DNA of 64,000 nucleotides from Penumbrarchaeum sp964445525 (lineage in GTDB: Archaea; Thermoplasmatota; Penumbrarchaeia; Penumbrarchaeales; Penumbrarchaeaceae), in contig CAYULA010000003.1 in the NCBI GenBank assembly GCA_964445525.1, positions 53,474-117,473 of the forward strand. The letters are read 5' to 3'. Under the pieces are notes generated by a model. That model saw only the letters and a program-made list of their open reading frames with translations, made no database searches and had not been told where the DNA came from. Each line of letters opens with the position of its first letter. The stretch's first letter is position 1. Of this stretch, positions 50,800-59,118 are shown piece by piece. The position numbers and the translations under genes are program-made.

Positions 50800-51865
50800 C
50801 GGATACCACCTCCATGAACCTGTCAAAGAAGTTTTCGGGATCCTTGGGTCCCGGATTTGCTTCCGGGTGGAATTGAACAGCCATGAAGGGGAGTTTTTCG
50901 TGTTTTATTCCCTCGACGGTATCGTCGTTGAGGTTCCTGTACCAGACCTTCCAGCCGTCTCCCAATGATCCCGGATCAACAGCATACCCATGGTTCTGAC
51001 TGGTGATAATACAACTTTCGGTGTCCGATTCCATGCACGGCTGGTTCTGGGACCTGTGTCCGAATTTCATCTTGTATGTGGAGGCACCGGATGCCAGAGC
51101 CAGAATCTGATTTCCGAGACAGATGCCTCCAATCGGGGGAGGGTTATCTTTTTTCATGACCTTTTTAATATTTTCAATTGTTTTTGTGCATTTTTCGGGA
51201 TCTCCCGGGCCGTTGGAAATGAGGATCCCGTCATATTCATCATTTTCAAAGGGATGATCATAAGGAACCCTGATCAGGGTACAATTCCTCTCAATCAGAG
51301 ATCTTGCTATACTCTCTTTTGATCCGCAGTCTATAAGAAGTATCCTGGGACCTTTTCCTTCATGAACAGTGGTCTCTTTTGTAGTGACCTCGGATACCAG
51401 GTCCAATTCATTCGGATCCTGGATTTCATCCTTTTCGGATTCTCCTTCAGCAACTATCCTTGCGAGCATCGTACCCCTGGACCTGAGATGCTTGGTCAAT
51501 GCCCTTGTGTCGATTCCGGAGATTCCCGGGATATTGTTGTTTTTCATCCAATCGTTCAGGGAGGACCTGCTCTCCCAGTGGGAAGGCGTTTCAACATTCG
51601 TTGAAACGACTGCTCCCCTGACCTGAATTCTTTCCGATTCGAAACTTTCAGTGTCGGGGACACCGTAATTGCCCATTAACGGATAAGTGGAGGTCAGGAT
51701 CTGTCCCCGGTATGAAGGATCGGTCAGGGCCTCCACATACCCCACCATTCCGGTGTTGAAGACAACTTCCCCCGAGCAGTCCTCTGTTGATCCGAAAAGA
51801 TTACCTTCGAATCTTCTTCCATCCTCCAGTACAAGGTAGCCCCTCATCTCTTTATCATTTTTCAA
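50792..51865 (-). CDS. carA: Carbamoyl-phosphate synthase small subunit
   Basis: A 357-residue glutamine amidotransferase that hydrolyses glutamine and channels ammonia to CarB. The N-terminal domain has GEVVFNTGMVGYVEALTDPSY. The class I amidotransferase domain has ISNGPGDP, the nucleophile Cys in GGICLGNQILALASGA (Asn in place of the usual His of GHQ) and the His-Glu of AVQFHPEANPGPKD. The start is taken as TTG 51865, seven bases behind GGAGG; GTG 51871 overlaps that site and ATG 51847 is a shorter option. It is translationally coupled to carB and preceded by a carbonic-anhydrase-like gene on the same strand. Confidence 0.95.
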   Translation of the reverse strand: MKNDKEMRGYLVLEDGRRFEGNLFGSTEDCSGEVVFNTGMVGYVEALTDPSYRGQILTSTYPLMGNYGVPDTESFESERIQVRGAVVSTNVETPSHWESRSSLNDWMKNNNIPGISGIDTRALTKHLRSRGTMLARIVAEGESEKDEIQDPNELDLVSEVTTKETTVHEGKGPRILLIDCGSKESIARSLIERNCTLIRVPYDHPFENDEYDGILISNGPGDPEKCTKTIENIKKVMKKDNPPPIGGICLGNQILALASGASTYKMKFGHRSQNQPCMESDTESCIITSQNHGYAVDPGSLGDGWKVWYRNLNDDTVEGIKHEKLPFMAVQFHPEANPGPKDPENFFDRFMEVVSDA

Positions 51866-51922
51866 GACCACACCTCCAAGAAAAAGGGCCTCCCCCGGAT
51901 TCGGAATTCAGCAATGGAGGAC

Positions 51923-51940
51923 CCCAGAGTTCCATCTGGG
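51923..51940. promoter_or_regulatory. Short hairpin in the carA leader
   Basis: CCCAGA and TCTGGG form a 6-bp stem with a 6-nt loop between the carbonic-anhydrase-like gene and carA. An AT-rich box, CCTTTTAATCC on the minus strand near 51960, lies upstream and could be a carA promoter. A regulatory role is possible but unsupported beyond position. Confidence 0.3.
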
Positions 51941-51993
51941 ATGGTTGGACGCCGCCCATGGATTAAAAGGGTTTTGCAGGGGTGGGCAAAAGA

Positions 51994-52386
51994 TCATTTC
52001 TCGGAGTCGTGTATTACTTCAACCTTCCAATCCTCCCCCACCCAGACACCGAGGATCCTCAAAGGCAAATTCCATTTCTTGATCGTTTCGATTCCCTTCA
52101 TGACATGTTCGTCCTGCATTTCCCTGGGACCCGGATTGCCTGCGCAATCGTAATGACCCACCAAAACGACAATCCTGGATCCATGGCCGTTGACGGAGAT
52201 ATCGACCCTGTTCTTGATCGATTCCACCAGAGGGCCTTGTCCCCTGGCAAGTATTCCGTTTGGACCCGGTTCGGTTATGGTATCAACATAATCCACCTTG
52301 AATTCCTCTCTCATCCATTCGTTCAGAGGAAGCTGTGTTCTCCCGTCCATGCAGTTGATAACCGTAGCAAAGGTCCCTCGGGCCAT
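51994..52386 (-). CDS. Carbonic-anhydrase-like small protein (beta-class fold)
   Basis: A 130-residue protein with the beta-carbonic-anhydrase zinc-site layout: INCMDGR (Cys12, the Asp14-Arg16 dyad) and VGHYDCAGNP (His78 and Cys81). This Cys-His-Cys set is the zinc triad of the family. It is shorter than typical beta enzymes, keeping only the core strands. Activity is therefore plausible but unproved; some relatives are annotated only as CA-like. GAGGTAATTTC precedes the ATG. It lies 129 nt upstream of carA on the same strand, which uses bicarbonate, and 40 nt downstream of mscS. Confidence 0.8.
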   Translation of the reverse strand: MARGTFATVINCMDGRTQLPLNEWMREEFKVDYVDTITEPGPNGILARGQGPLVESIKNRVDISVNGHGSRIVVLVGHYDCAGNPGPREMQDEHVMKGIETIKKWNLPLRILGVWVGEDWKVEVIHDSEK

Positions 52387-52426
52387 GAAATTACCTCGTT
52401 GGGGGATTGCAAAAGATGTATAGAAT

Positions 52427-53524
52427 CTAATCGATTATTTTCGGGTCAATGTTGAGGCTGGAAGGATCCTTTCTGGATTTGGAAAGAGGCCCTTCTTCCA
52501 CCCTGATTCTCGGCAGGGATTCGGGATATTTTTCCTGGAGGAAGTCTACAAGTTTCTCCCTCACATGGCATCTGAGGTCCCAGGCATCCGATGCGTTGGC
52601 GGCACTGACCAACGCTCTCACAGTGATGGTTCTGTCCGATGTGTCTGTAACCTGGAGGCCCACTACCTTCTTGTCCCAGAGCTCTGTTGTTTCAACTATC
52701 TTCTTCAATTCCTCCCTGATATCCTCCACCGGAACCCTGTAATCGAGATAGAGGTTGATGGTTCCGAGAATATCGGCCGAGGTCCTTGTCCAGTTCTGAA
52801 AGGGTTTGTTGATAAAGTATGTGATCGGAAGTACCAGCCTTCTCTGATCCCATATCCTTACAACCACATAGGTCAGTTTGATCTCCTCTATTCTTCCCCA
52901 TTCACCTTCCACTATTACAACATCATCGATTCTGAAAGGCTGGGTGAATGCTATCTGAAAGCCAGCGATGAGATTTGAGAGTGTCTGGTTGGCTGCGAAT
53001 GCTATTACTATTGTTATCAGTCCGGCCGATGCAAGTATCCCGGTGCTTACGGCTCTCAACTGCTCGAACTGCCATAGTATCAGACCGATACCGAAGATAA
53101 CAATTATTATCGATAGTATGGCCTGGATATACTGGAACTGGGTTTGGACCTTTCTAGCTTCCAGATTATTCTCGGTCTCTATGGAAAATTTGGTAACAAC
53201 TACCTGCTTAATCACGCTCACAAGCTTGAAGAGAAACCAAGTCAATGATGCGATGAACGCTATTGTAAGCATCTTTTTGGTGAGAGACTCATCACCGGTC
53301 TCCTCGAAAGGGAAGGTAGCATAGAGAAAGAACAGACCCAGTGAAACGGCCAGAGGCCATTTCTCGATTCTGAAAAAGGTACTTACTATCCTTACTTTGT
53401 CCATCAGGTTCTTTTTGGTAAGCAGCAGTATCAAAAGTATTGTAAAAGTGACTATGAGGCCTGCTCCGAGGAGGGACAGCAATAACTGGATCGAACCCAG
53501 CGAACCGTTTAAAGGATCTTGCAT
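52427..53524 (-). CDS. MscS-family mechanosensitive channel
   Basis: A 365-residue membrane protein with about five TM helices. The pore helix and MscS core are clear: ILASAGLITIVIAFAANQTLSNLIAG (about 163-188), then the beta domain with FRIDDVVIVEGEWGRIEEIKLTYVVVRIWD and PITYFINKPFQNWTR. The C-terminal alpha/beta domain (about 250-345) is followed by a short charged tail. Such channels open under membrane tension to release solutes after osmotic downshock. A TATA-like CAATTATATTC is about 20 nt ahead of the ATG. The gene may be cotranscribed with the carbonic-anhydrase-like gene. Confidence 0.93.
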   Translation of the reverse strand: MQDPLNGSLGSIQLLLSLLGAGLIVTFTILLILLLTKKNLMDKVRIVSTFFRIEKWPLAVSLGLFFLYATFPFEETGDESLTKKMLTIAFIASLTWFLFKLVSVIKQVVVTKFSIETENNLEARKVQTQFQYIQAILSIIIVIFGIGLILWQFEQLRAVSTGILASAGLITIVIAFAANQTLSNLIAGFQIAFTQPFRIDDVVIVEGEWGRIEEIKLTYVVVRIWDQRRLVLPITYFINKPFQNWTRTSADILGTINLYLDYRVPVEDIREELKKIVETTELWDKKVVGLQVTDTSDRTITVRALVSAANASDAWDLRCHVREKLVDFLQEKYPESLPRIRVEEGPLSKSRKDPSSLNIDPKIID

Positions 53525-53615
53525 AATATTTCCAGCTGAATATAATTGGTTTTAAGGAATATAAAAGTGATTTGATGGAGAAAATGATGTAATAAAGATA
53601 TGTTTGTTTGGGGGA

Positions 53616-53816
53616 TCAGTCTTCTGCATAGACCAACTCTCTCAATTTCTCCGTTGAATTCACTCCCTTGATGGTGAAATTGTACTCAAGAGGGCATTTG
53701 ATGCACTGGCCGGCAATATCGGCAACCTGCTTCACATGGTTCTCGTTGTATTCGTATACCTTGAGTCCGTTCTCGGATCCGCAAAGCGGGCATTTCATCT
53801 TCAATTTAAGCTGCAT
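53616..53816 (-). CDS. Small zinc-ribbon protein
   Basis: A 66-residue protein with two knuckles, CPLCGS (about 9-14) and CIKCP (about 38-42), separated by a short helix (NENHVKQVADIAG). It should bind one zinc. GGGAGG precedes the ATG. Proteins like this act as nucleic-acid or protein adaptors; nothing here shows the partner. It stands between mscS and a GNAT gene, all on the minus strand. Confidence 0.75.
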   Translation of the reverse strand: MQLKLKMKCPLCGSENGLKVYEYNENHVKQVADIAGQCIKCPLEYNFTIKGVNSTEKLRELVYAED

Positions 53817-53866
53817 GAGTTCCCTCCCGGTTTATTATCATATCTTCCTTCTCGGTTATCTTATTT

Positions 53867-54361
53867 TCATTTCAACTTTTTTTCATATGTCTGCAGCTGA
53901 CATCTGACATTCCACATTGTCTTTTCCTCGGACTTTACAATCTTGTAACCTAGGTCCCTGTAGATCTTACCAGCAGCTTCCAGTATGTCCTCGGTCATCA
54001 ATACCACCGAAGAATATCCCGCATCTTCAGCATAATCCGTTGCCAATTTCACCAGTTTCTTTCCCATTCCATTACCTCTTGACTCAGGATGGAGAAAAAG
54101 CAGTCTCAACCTCGCTGTGGTCTCGTTTTCTTCGAACAACGCGACGCAACCAACGATCCTTTCATTCTTTTCAACCACCCAGAGCTTTTCCTTCGTATCA
54201 TTTCTCATTACGAAATCCGAAAATAATCGGGCAATGAGTGCCTCGAACTCCAGGTCGTAGCCGAATTCTTTATGGTAGTGTTCAGCCTGAAGATGAATGA
54301 GGTATCCGATATCACCGGGTTTCAAATCATCTCTTATGGTACAATCACTGTCAAACTCCAT
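53867..54361 (-). CDS. GNAT-family N-acetyltransferase
   Basis: A 164-residue acetyltransferase. The fold is seen in the N-terminal DDLKPGDIGYLIHLQAEHY, the central strands WVVEKNERIVGCVALFE and ARLRLLFLHPESRGNGMGKKLVKLATD (acetyl-CoA loop RGNGMG, about 95-115), then YRDLGYKIV. The start region is like the GNAT domains of MarR-GNAT fusions, but no MarR part is present. The acceptor is unknown. The ATG lacks a clear ribosome site. Confidence 0.87.
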   Translation of the reverse strand: MEFDSDCTIRDDLKPGDIGYLIHLQAEHYHKEFGYDLEFEALIARLFSDFVMRNDTKEKLWVVEKNERIVGCVALFEENETTARLRLLFLHPESRGNGMGKKLVKLATDYAEDAGYSSVVLMTEDILEAAGKIYRDLGYKIVKSEEKTMWNVRCQLQTYEKKLK

Positions 54362-54406
54362 TGCAGAAGTTGATAATGTTGGAGACCTTGAAAAACTATT
54401 CCTTTT

Positions 54407-54799
54407 TCAACCATCAAATAACTGGGTTTTCTTCAAAGCGGAATCGATTGCACTTTTAAGATACTGTGATGTGAAGGGTTTGGATATTACAGCATATGCT
54501 CCGTATTCCATACATTTGCCCTTTTCGATTCGGTCCTCAGTTCCGGTAACAACAATAACCTCTACCCTGTCGTTTTCGGATTTCATCTCTTTTAGGATAT
54601 CGAGACCGCTTTTTCCCGGGAGGTGGAGGTCAAGCAGGACGATGTCCGGTTTTCTGTCGTTGAACTTCTTCATCGCCTCGGGATAGTCAACAGCAACGGT
54701 GCTCGACCATCCGTTCTTTGAGACGATAACGGATATCATCTTCTGCATGAACCTCGAATCTTCCACGATCAGTATAAGGGGAACCTTCTCTCCACTCAA
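54407..54799 (-). CDS. Single-domain CheY-like response regulator
   Basis: A 130-residue receiver protein with no output domain. The acidic pocket is in LIVEDS, phospho-acceptor Asp57 in IVLLDLHLPGKSG, the switch Thr in VVTGTED and Lys in ISKPFTS. It probably relays phosphate in a phosphorelay or binds a target directly. It starts with TTG, with GGAGG seven bases upstream. No kinase is adjacent; the sensors at 1-2819 and 46496 are candidates. Confidence 0.92.
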   Translation of the reverse strand: MSGEKVPLILIVEDSRFMQKMISVIVSKNGWSSTVAVDYPEAMKKFNDRKPDIVLLDLHLPGKSGLDILKEMKSENDRVEVIVVTGTEDRIEKGKCMEYGAYAVISKPFTSQYLKSAIDSALKKTQLFDG

Positions 54800-55097
54800 A
54801 AATGAGCCTCCTTGATATGATTACTTTGATTTATTATTAAATGGATACTGGCTCAGTATCAAATCTCAAAATTATCGTTTACAGATATTAGGATTTGATA
54901 CAGGTTCCATGATCGATGTAATAATTGATTGAGGAATCCATTCGATAATGATGGGTTTCCACAAGCCTTGATAATATTCTGAATAAATTATGATATATTT
55001 ATATATGAGTTCCTAAGAAAGGGAGTCTTATTCATGTTTGTTAGACTAAACATTAATATAAATCAATATACTTCTTCTTAATAACGGAAAGATAAAT
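54800..55097. other. Intergenic region before the Fic gene
   Basis: This 298-nt AT-rich spacer lies between the leftward receiver gene and the rightward Fic gene. It contains a TATA-like TATATTTATATATG near 54993-55006, the palindrome at 55027-55058, and TTAATATAAA at 55053-55062, the likelier TATA box for Fic. No gene is seen. Confidence 0.5.
55023..55058. repeat. Left palindromic repeat flanking Fic gene
   Basis: GAGTCTTATTCATGTTTG begins the element and an inverted partner, TAAACATTAATA, closes it, giving an imperfect palindrome over the presumed BRE/TATA of the Fic gene. The first 18 nt recur with one change at 56245-56262 beyond the Fic stop codon. Confidence 0.75.
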
Positions 55098-56246
55098 ATG
55101 AAGATCTCGAGCGATCGTGCCGGTAGTCTGATAACTATTGATGAAGAAGTGAAGGCCTTCAAACCGGATCCACTTCCTCCTTCAGACCTTGAATTGAAGA
55201 GTGATATCGTCATACTTCTTTCGGAGGCAGATGTTTCCATTGGAAGACTTGACAGCCTCTCCGATTTACTCCCCAATCCGGACCTCTTTGTTATGATGTA
55301 TATTAAAAAAGAAGCGGTCTGGTCAAGCCAAATCGAGGGCACCCAGGCGTCGTTAATGGACGTTCTTGAGTTCGAAGCCGAAGCCCTGAGACCGGATGCA
55401 CCAAGAGATGTGAAAGAAGTGGTCAACTACATCAGAGCGCTTGACAAGGGACTGGAGTTGATTAAAAATGGAAGGGACCTCGACCTGGAATTGATAGAGA
55501 AGCTGCATTCCATTCTGATGAAGGATTCCAGAGGAGGAAGTCTCGATCCCGGGAGATTCAGAAATATTCAGAACTGGATAGGTCCTCCGGGTTGCGGAAT
55601 TAAGGAGGCAATGTTTATTCCTCCCCCTCCCGAAGAGATGATGAAATCACTCAAAGACCTCGAGGAATTCATGACCGCTAACAGCCGACTTCCACCTTTG
55701 GTCAAGGCGGCGTTGATCCATGTTCAATTCGAGACAATACATCCTTTTATTGATGGAAATGGTAGGATTGGAAGACTCCTCATAATACTTTCACTTGTAA
55801 AGGATGGACATCTAAGGTCACCTCTGCTCTATCTTTCACATTATCTTAGACGAATGAGGTCCACATACTACGAAAAGCTGCAAGGTGTGAGGGAGAGGGG
55901 GCATTTCGAGGAATGGCTGAGATTTTTTCTAGTCGGGATCTCTGAGGTTGCCGAAGAGGCATCAGAGAGGGCAAGGATGATTTTGGACATATCAAAAACC
56001 ACCAAGGAAAAGGTCCTTGAGAAACTGGGTAAGACAGGACCCAAGGCCTCACAATTTATCGACGATCTTCTTCTTCATCCTGTTGTAGGGATCAATAAGA
56101 TAGCCGAGATGACCGATCTGTCCTATCAGAATGCGAACAAATTGGCCTCCAGACTGGAATCGATAGGTATACTAAAGGAGGTAACCGGTCAGAAGAGAAA
56201 TCGAGTATTCGAGTTCAAGGACTATCTGGATATTTTAAATGACTGA
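55098..56246 (+). CDS. Fic-family protein with C-terminal winged helix
   Basis: A 382-residue Fic protein, likely an AMP-transferase acting on another protein. The active-site motif HPFIDGNGRIGR begins at His215. The inhibitory motif SSQIEG (Ser76-Glu80-Gly81) lies N-terminal, so it is a self-inhibited class II Fic. A Fic_N-like segment opens the protein, and residues about 320-380 form a winged helix (GINKIAEMTDLSYQNANKLASRL) which suggests DNA binding. It is flanked by matching palindromic repeats, the left one over its promoter and the right one overlapping its stop codon, consistent with autoregulation and with movement as a cassette. GGAAAG precedes the ATG. Confidence 0.92.
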   Translation: MKISSDRAGSLITIDEEVKAFKPDPLPPSDLELKSDIVILLSEADVSIGRLDSLSDLLPNPDLFVMMYIKKEAVWSSQIEGTQASLMDVLEFEAEALRPDAPRDVKEVVNYIRALDKGLELIKNGRDLDLELIEKLHSILMKDSRGGSLDPGRFRNIQNWIGPPGCGIKEAMFIPPPPEEMMKSLKDLEEFMTANSRLPPLVKAALIHVQFETIHPFIDGNGRIGRLLIILSLVKDGHLRSPLLYLSHYLRRMRSTYYEKLQGVRERGHFEEWLRFFLVGISEVAEEASERARMILDISKTTKEKVLEKLGKTGPKASQFIDDLLLHPVVGINKIAEMTDLSYQNANKLASRLESIGILKEVTGQKRNRVFEFKDYLDILND

Positions 56247-56282
56247 GTCTTATTAATGTTTGAGATGTCAAACATGAATAAG
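56245..56282. repeat. Right palindromic repeat flanking Fic gene
   Basis: GAGTCTTATTAATGTTTG starts the element, matching the left flank in 17 of 18 positions. From 56249 it forms a 15-bp-arm palindrome (CTTATTAATGTTTGA and TCAAACATGAATAAG) with a 4-nt spacer and one mismatch. It begins inside the Fic stop codon. Confidence 0.8.
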
Positions 56283-56303
56283 AATCTGCTTTTGGATCAG
56301 TGT

Positions 56304-56789
56304 TCACGTTTTTGTTAATAACTTGATCAATTTATTCTCGAGGTCTTTTGCATACTTTTCCACTTTCAACGTCTCTCCATCGAGAAGAGGTCCTTTCCAG
56401 TCGTTTACAAGGACCTTCAATGGAGGGGAGATCTCCCTCATCTTTCTCTCCTTCAGCTTCTCTGCGATCTTTTCGGAAGCGCAGGTGTCTCCTTTTTCGA
56501 TATTTTCAGGGTTCTGGGTATCGAAAGCTGCAAAGGTTTTTCCCTTCCAGTCCTTTTCCTTGATCCTCCTTATGAACAATCTGATGGGGAAGGTCATGGT
56601 TCCGAACTTGGTGGGGGATCCTACCATTATGAAATCGTAATCACCAGCTCTGAGTTTCCCGACCTTCTTGACGAAGAAGAGGTCCACTTCCAATCCCGAT
56701 CTCCTCAATGTTTCAGCTATGGTTTCTGCAACCTTTTTTGTATTCCCGTGGGAGGAATCGTATACAATCATTCCCTTCATTTCGATCAT
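56304..56789 (-). CDS. Flavodoxin
   Basis: A 161-residue FMN-binding electron carrier. The phosphate loop is YDSSHGNTKKVAE (about 10-22) and the 60s loop is VGSPTKFGTMTFPIR (about 56-70). FAAFDTQNP (about 86-94) matches the third FMN-contact region. It probably carries electrons for ferredoxin-dependent enzymes. ATG 56789 has GAGG nine bases upstream; TTG 56795 is less likely. It is transcribed toward the Fic gene. Confidence 0.9.
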   Translation of the reverse strand: MIEMKGMIVYDSSHGNTKKVAETIAETLRRSGLEVDLFFVKKVGKLRAGDYDFIMVGSPTKFGTMTFPIRLFIRRIKEKDWKGKTFAAFDTQNPENIEKGDTCASEKIAEKLKERKMREISPPLKVLVNDWKGPLLDGETLKVEKYAKDLENKLIKLLTKT

Positions 56790-56959
56790 TATCAATTACC
56801 TCGGAGATAATGATATGCAAGTCTCTTTTATTCTCTTATTAATTATTCCATGACAACTCTTCTTTTTTTTTAAAGGCTTACCAAGAAATGATTAATACCA
56901 CTCCGATCCATATATTACAATCGTGGAGGTAACTCTTCACATTAATTTGGGGTGATACA

Positions 56960-57445
56960 ATGACAGTCAGAATTAGATTGGAGGATGGTTCGGATGATAA
57001 ATTCCGGAGATCGGATATAATTGAATCCCTCGAAACAGTGGGATTGGACCGCAAGAGGGCAAAGATGATTGCCAGCGAGGTTGAAAAGCACAGAGGAATT
57101 ACCGAGCACGAGATCAAGGTCAAGATCTTTCAGAAACTCGATTCCATCGATTCCATGCTGGCTGATGATTACATGAAAACGAAGAAGGTTCATGTGAGCA
57201 ACGAATCACTGGGAATAAAGAACAATGCCCTGCTCCCGCAATTTCTGATGGAATATCTTGATATCAAAAACGGTGACAAGATCGATGTCCTACACGGAGA
57301 CCACAGGGTGGTAATGACAGCAAGGAGGATCGATGACAATTATCACAAGAACCTGCACCATGACCAGATTTTCCTGAGTGATAGGGATATGAAAGATCTC
57401 AAGGTAAAGGGCCATTCGAGAGTGGCGATCTGCAAGCACGAATGA
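56960..57445 (+). CDS. Unknown protein with ATP-cone-like N-terminal domain
   Basis: A 161-residue protein. Residues 1-65 resemble the ATP-cone, the nucleotide-sensing module of ribonucleotide reductases and NrdR: VRIRLEDGSDDKFRRSDIIESLE, then AKMIASEVEKH and ITEHEIKVKIFQKL. The C-terminal part (about 75-161) is an unrecognised mixed domain with MEYLDIKNGDKIDVLHGDHRVVMTARRID, which looks like a small beta barrel. No zinc knuckle is present, so it is not NrdR. It may be a nucleotide-responsive regulator. GGGGTGATAC precedes the ATG. Confidence 0.65.
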   Translation: MTVRIRLEDGSDDKFRRSDIIESLETVGLDRKRAKMIASEVEKHRGITEHEIKVKIFQKLDSIDSMLADDYMKTKKVHVSNESLGIKNNALLPQFLMEYLDIKNGDKIDVLHGDHRVVMTARRIDDNYHKNLHHDQIFLSDRDMKDLKVKGHSRVAICKHE

Positions 57446-57525
57446 TATATTGTTTACAGATTCGCACAACCCCCCTGACGTTTTCTCTTTTATAGCATCA
57501 GCCTTTTTTTTCATGGTATCAGAGA

Positions 57526-58638
57526 ATGGAATGGAAAAAATGCATAGTCCACATAGACATGGACGCTTTCTATGCCTCGGTGGAGCAGAGGGATAATCCT
57601 CAGTTGAGGGGATTACCTGTAATAGTCGGAGGGGACCCTCGAGGCAGGGGTGTGGTAACTTCCGCTTCATACGAGGCAAGACGCTTCGGAGTACATTCCG
57701 CCATGCCCTCCTCCCATGCACACAGACTATGCCCGGGAGCTGTCTTCATCTTTCCGAGATTCAATGCCTACAGGGATGCTTCCAGAAACATAATGACTGT
57801 TTTCAGCGAGTTCACGGATCTGGTGGAACCCATGTCCCTCGACGAGGCTTATCTGGATATGACCGATCTTGTGAAGGAGGGAAAGGATTATCTGGAGATA
57901 ACAAAGGAAATAATCAGGAGAATTTTCGAGATAACCAGACTGAAAGCATCCGCCGGTATCTCATTCAACAAGTTCCTGGCGAAGGTTGGTTCGGGCATCA
58001 ACAAACCCAACGGGATAAAGGTGATCTCGCCGGAAGAGGCCGATGATTTCCTCGACAATCTTCCGATAAGGAAATTCCACGGTGTCGGAGAGGCCACAGA
58101 GAAAAGGATGATTGAGAGGGGAATACTAAATGGAAGGGACCTCAAAAAATATTCCAAGGATGAACTGGTCTCGTTTTTTGGAAGGACCGGAGTCTATTTT
58201 CATGATGTGGTAAACAACCTTTATGATCCACCGGTATCAACACATCACCAGAGGAGGTCCATGGGAAAAGAGAGGACCCTTCACGAGGACACGGACGATA
58301 TGGATGTCGTTTTGGATAAACTCCAATCCATAGCCGGGATGCTGGAATCATCCATGGAGAAAAGGAATATCCAGGGAAGGACCGTTACCCTGAAGATAAA
58401 ATATTCAGACAGGACCAGGATCACCAGATCATCGACACTTCCTTTCCCCGTTCGATCCTCATATATTATTATGGATGCGATCTCAGATCTCCTGGAAAAG
58501 ACCGAGGCGGGGGAGAGAACTATCAGGCTTCTCGGGATATCCGTCTCGAATCTGGAATTTGAAAATAATGGGGACCTAAAGAATCTCCAGACAACACTTG
58601 ACAGGTGGATTACAACCGGTTTTTCCACTCCTATCTGA
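57526..58638 (+). CDS. dinB: Y-family DNA polymerase IV (Dpo4/DinB)
   Basis: A 370-residue translesion polymerase. Catalytic metal ligands are in HIDMDAFYASVE (Asp9, Asp11) and the SLDEAYLD motif (about 104-111). SYEARRFGVHSAMP is the fingers region, GISFNKFLAKVGSGINKPNG (about 144-163) the palm-thumb junction, and the little-finger domain occupies about 240-350. There is no recognisable PIP box at the very end, although the end sequence WITTGFSTPI is hydrophobic. Such enzymes bypass damaged bases. A TATA-like CTTTTATAGC is about 35 nt upstream of the ATG. Confidence 0.95.
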   Translation: MEWKKCIVHIDMDAFYASVEQRDNPQLRGLPVIVGGDPRGRGVVTSASYEARRFGVHSAMPSSHAHRLCPGAVFIFPRFNAYRDASRNIMTVFSEFTDLVEPMSLDEAYLDMTDLVKEGKDYLEITKEIIRRIFEITRLKASAGISFNKFLAKVGSGINKPNGIKVISPEEADDFLDNLPIRKFHGVGEATEKRMIERGILNGRDLKKYSKDELVSFFGRTGVYFHDVVNNLYDPPVSTHHQRRSMGKERTLHEDTDDMDVVLDKLQSIAGMLESSMEKRNIQGRTVTLKIKYSDRTRITRSSTLPFPVRSSYIIMDAISDLLEKTEAGERTIRLLGISVSNLEFENNGDLKNLQTTLDRWITTGFSTPI

Positions 58639-58721
58639 AAAACGATCTTTTTTAAAACTGAAATATGAAAGATCACCGTTATTGTCAGTGATGACCTGAA
58701 TCAAAGATTCACAGATATATC

Positions 58722-58874
58722 TCAGACAACTCCTCTTTTGTCGTCCGGTGGAAGTTCGCCCCTTACCAAACCGCATGCGGTGCAGATTATCTCGTATTTT
58801 CCGTTTCCCTTATCCTTTCTTATCAGGGTTTTTCTGCCGCATCGGGGGCAGACGGTATCCAACTTTTCATCCAA
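58722..58874 (-). CDS. Short zinc-ribbon protein
   Basis: A 50-residue protein with CPRCGRKT and CTACGLVRGE knuckles around a basic hairpin (LIRKDKGNGKYEII), the classic zinc-ribbon pattern seen in transcription-factor-like adaptors. It starts with TTG at 58874; AGGAG lies about ten bases upstream. No in-frame ATG exists nearby. The fold is clear, the role is not. Confidence 0.65.
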   Translation of the reverse strand: MDEKLDTVCPRCGRKTLIRKDKGNGKYEIICTACGLVRGELPPDDKRGVV

Positions 58875-59118
58875 CCTTCATCAGCTCCTTTTGGTTATTA
58901 CAAGGTATTTTCCTATTTTTCCTTTTAAATTTATTGGGTAGTTGATTATTAATAATTTATCCCTCCATCATTTTAAAAAACGGTAAAACTATTGGTAAAT
59001 TCCACAAAGAAATATTTTTGGACTTAGAAAATATTTTTATAATACCATCCGTAGTTGATTTATCGGACGATTCACCGTCTTGATCATAAGAATAAAGGGA
59101 AAAACGGATTTGATCCTC

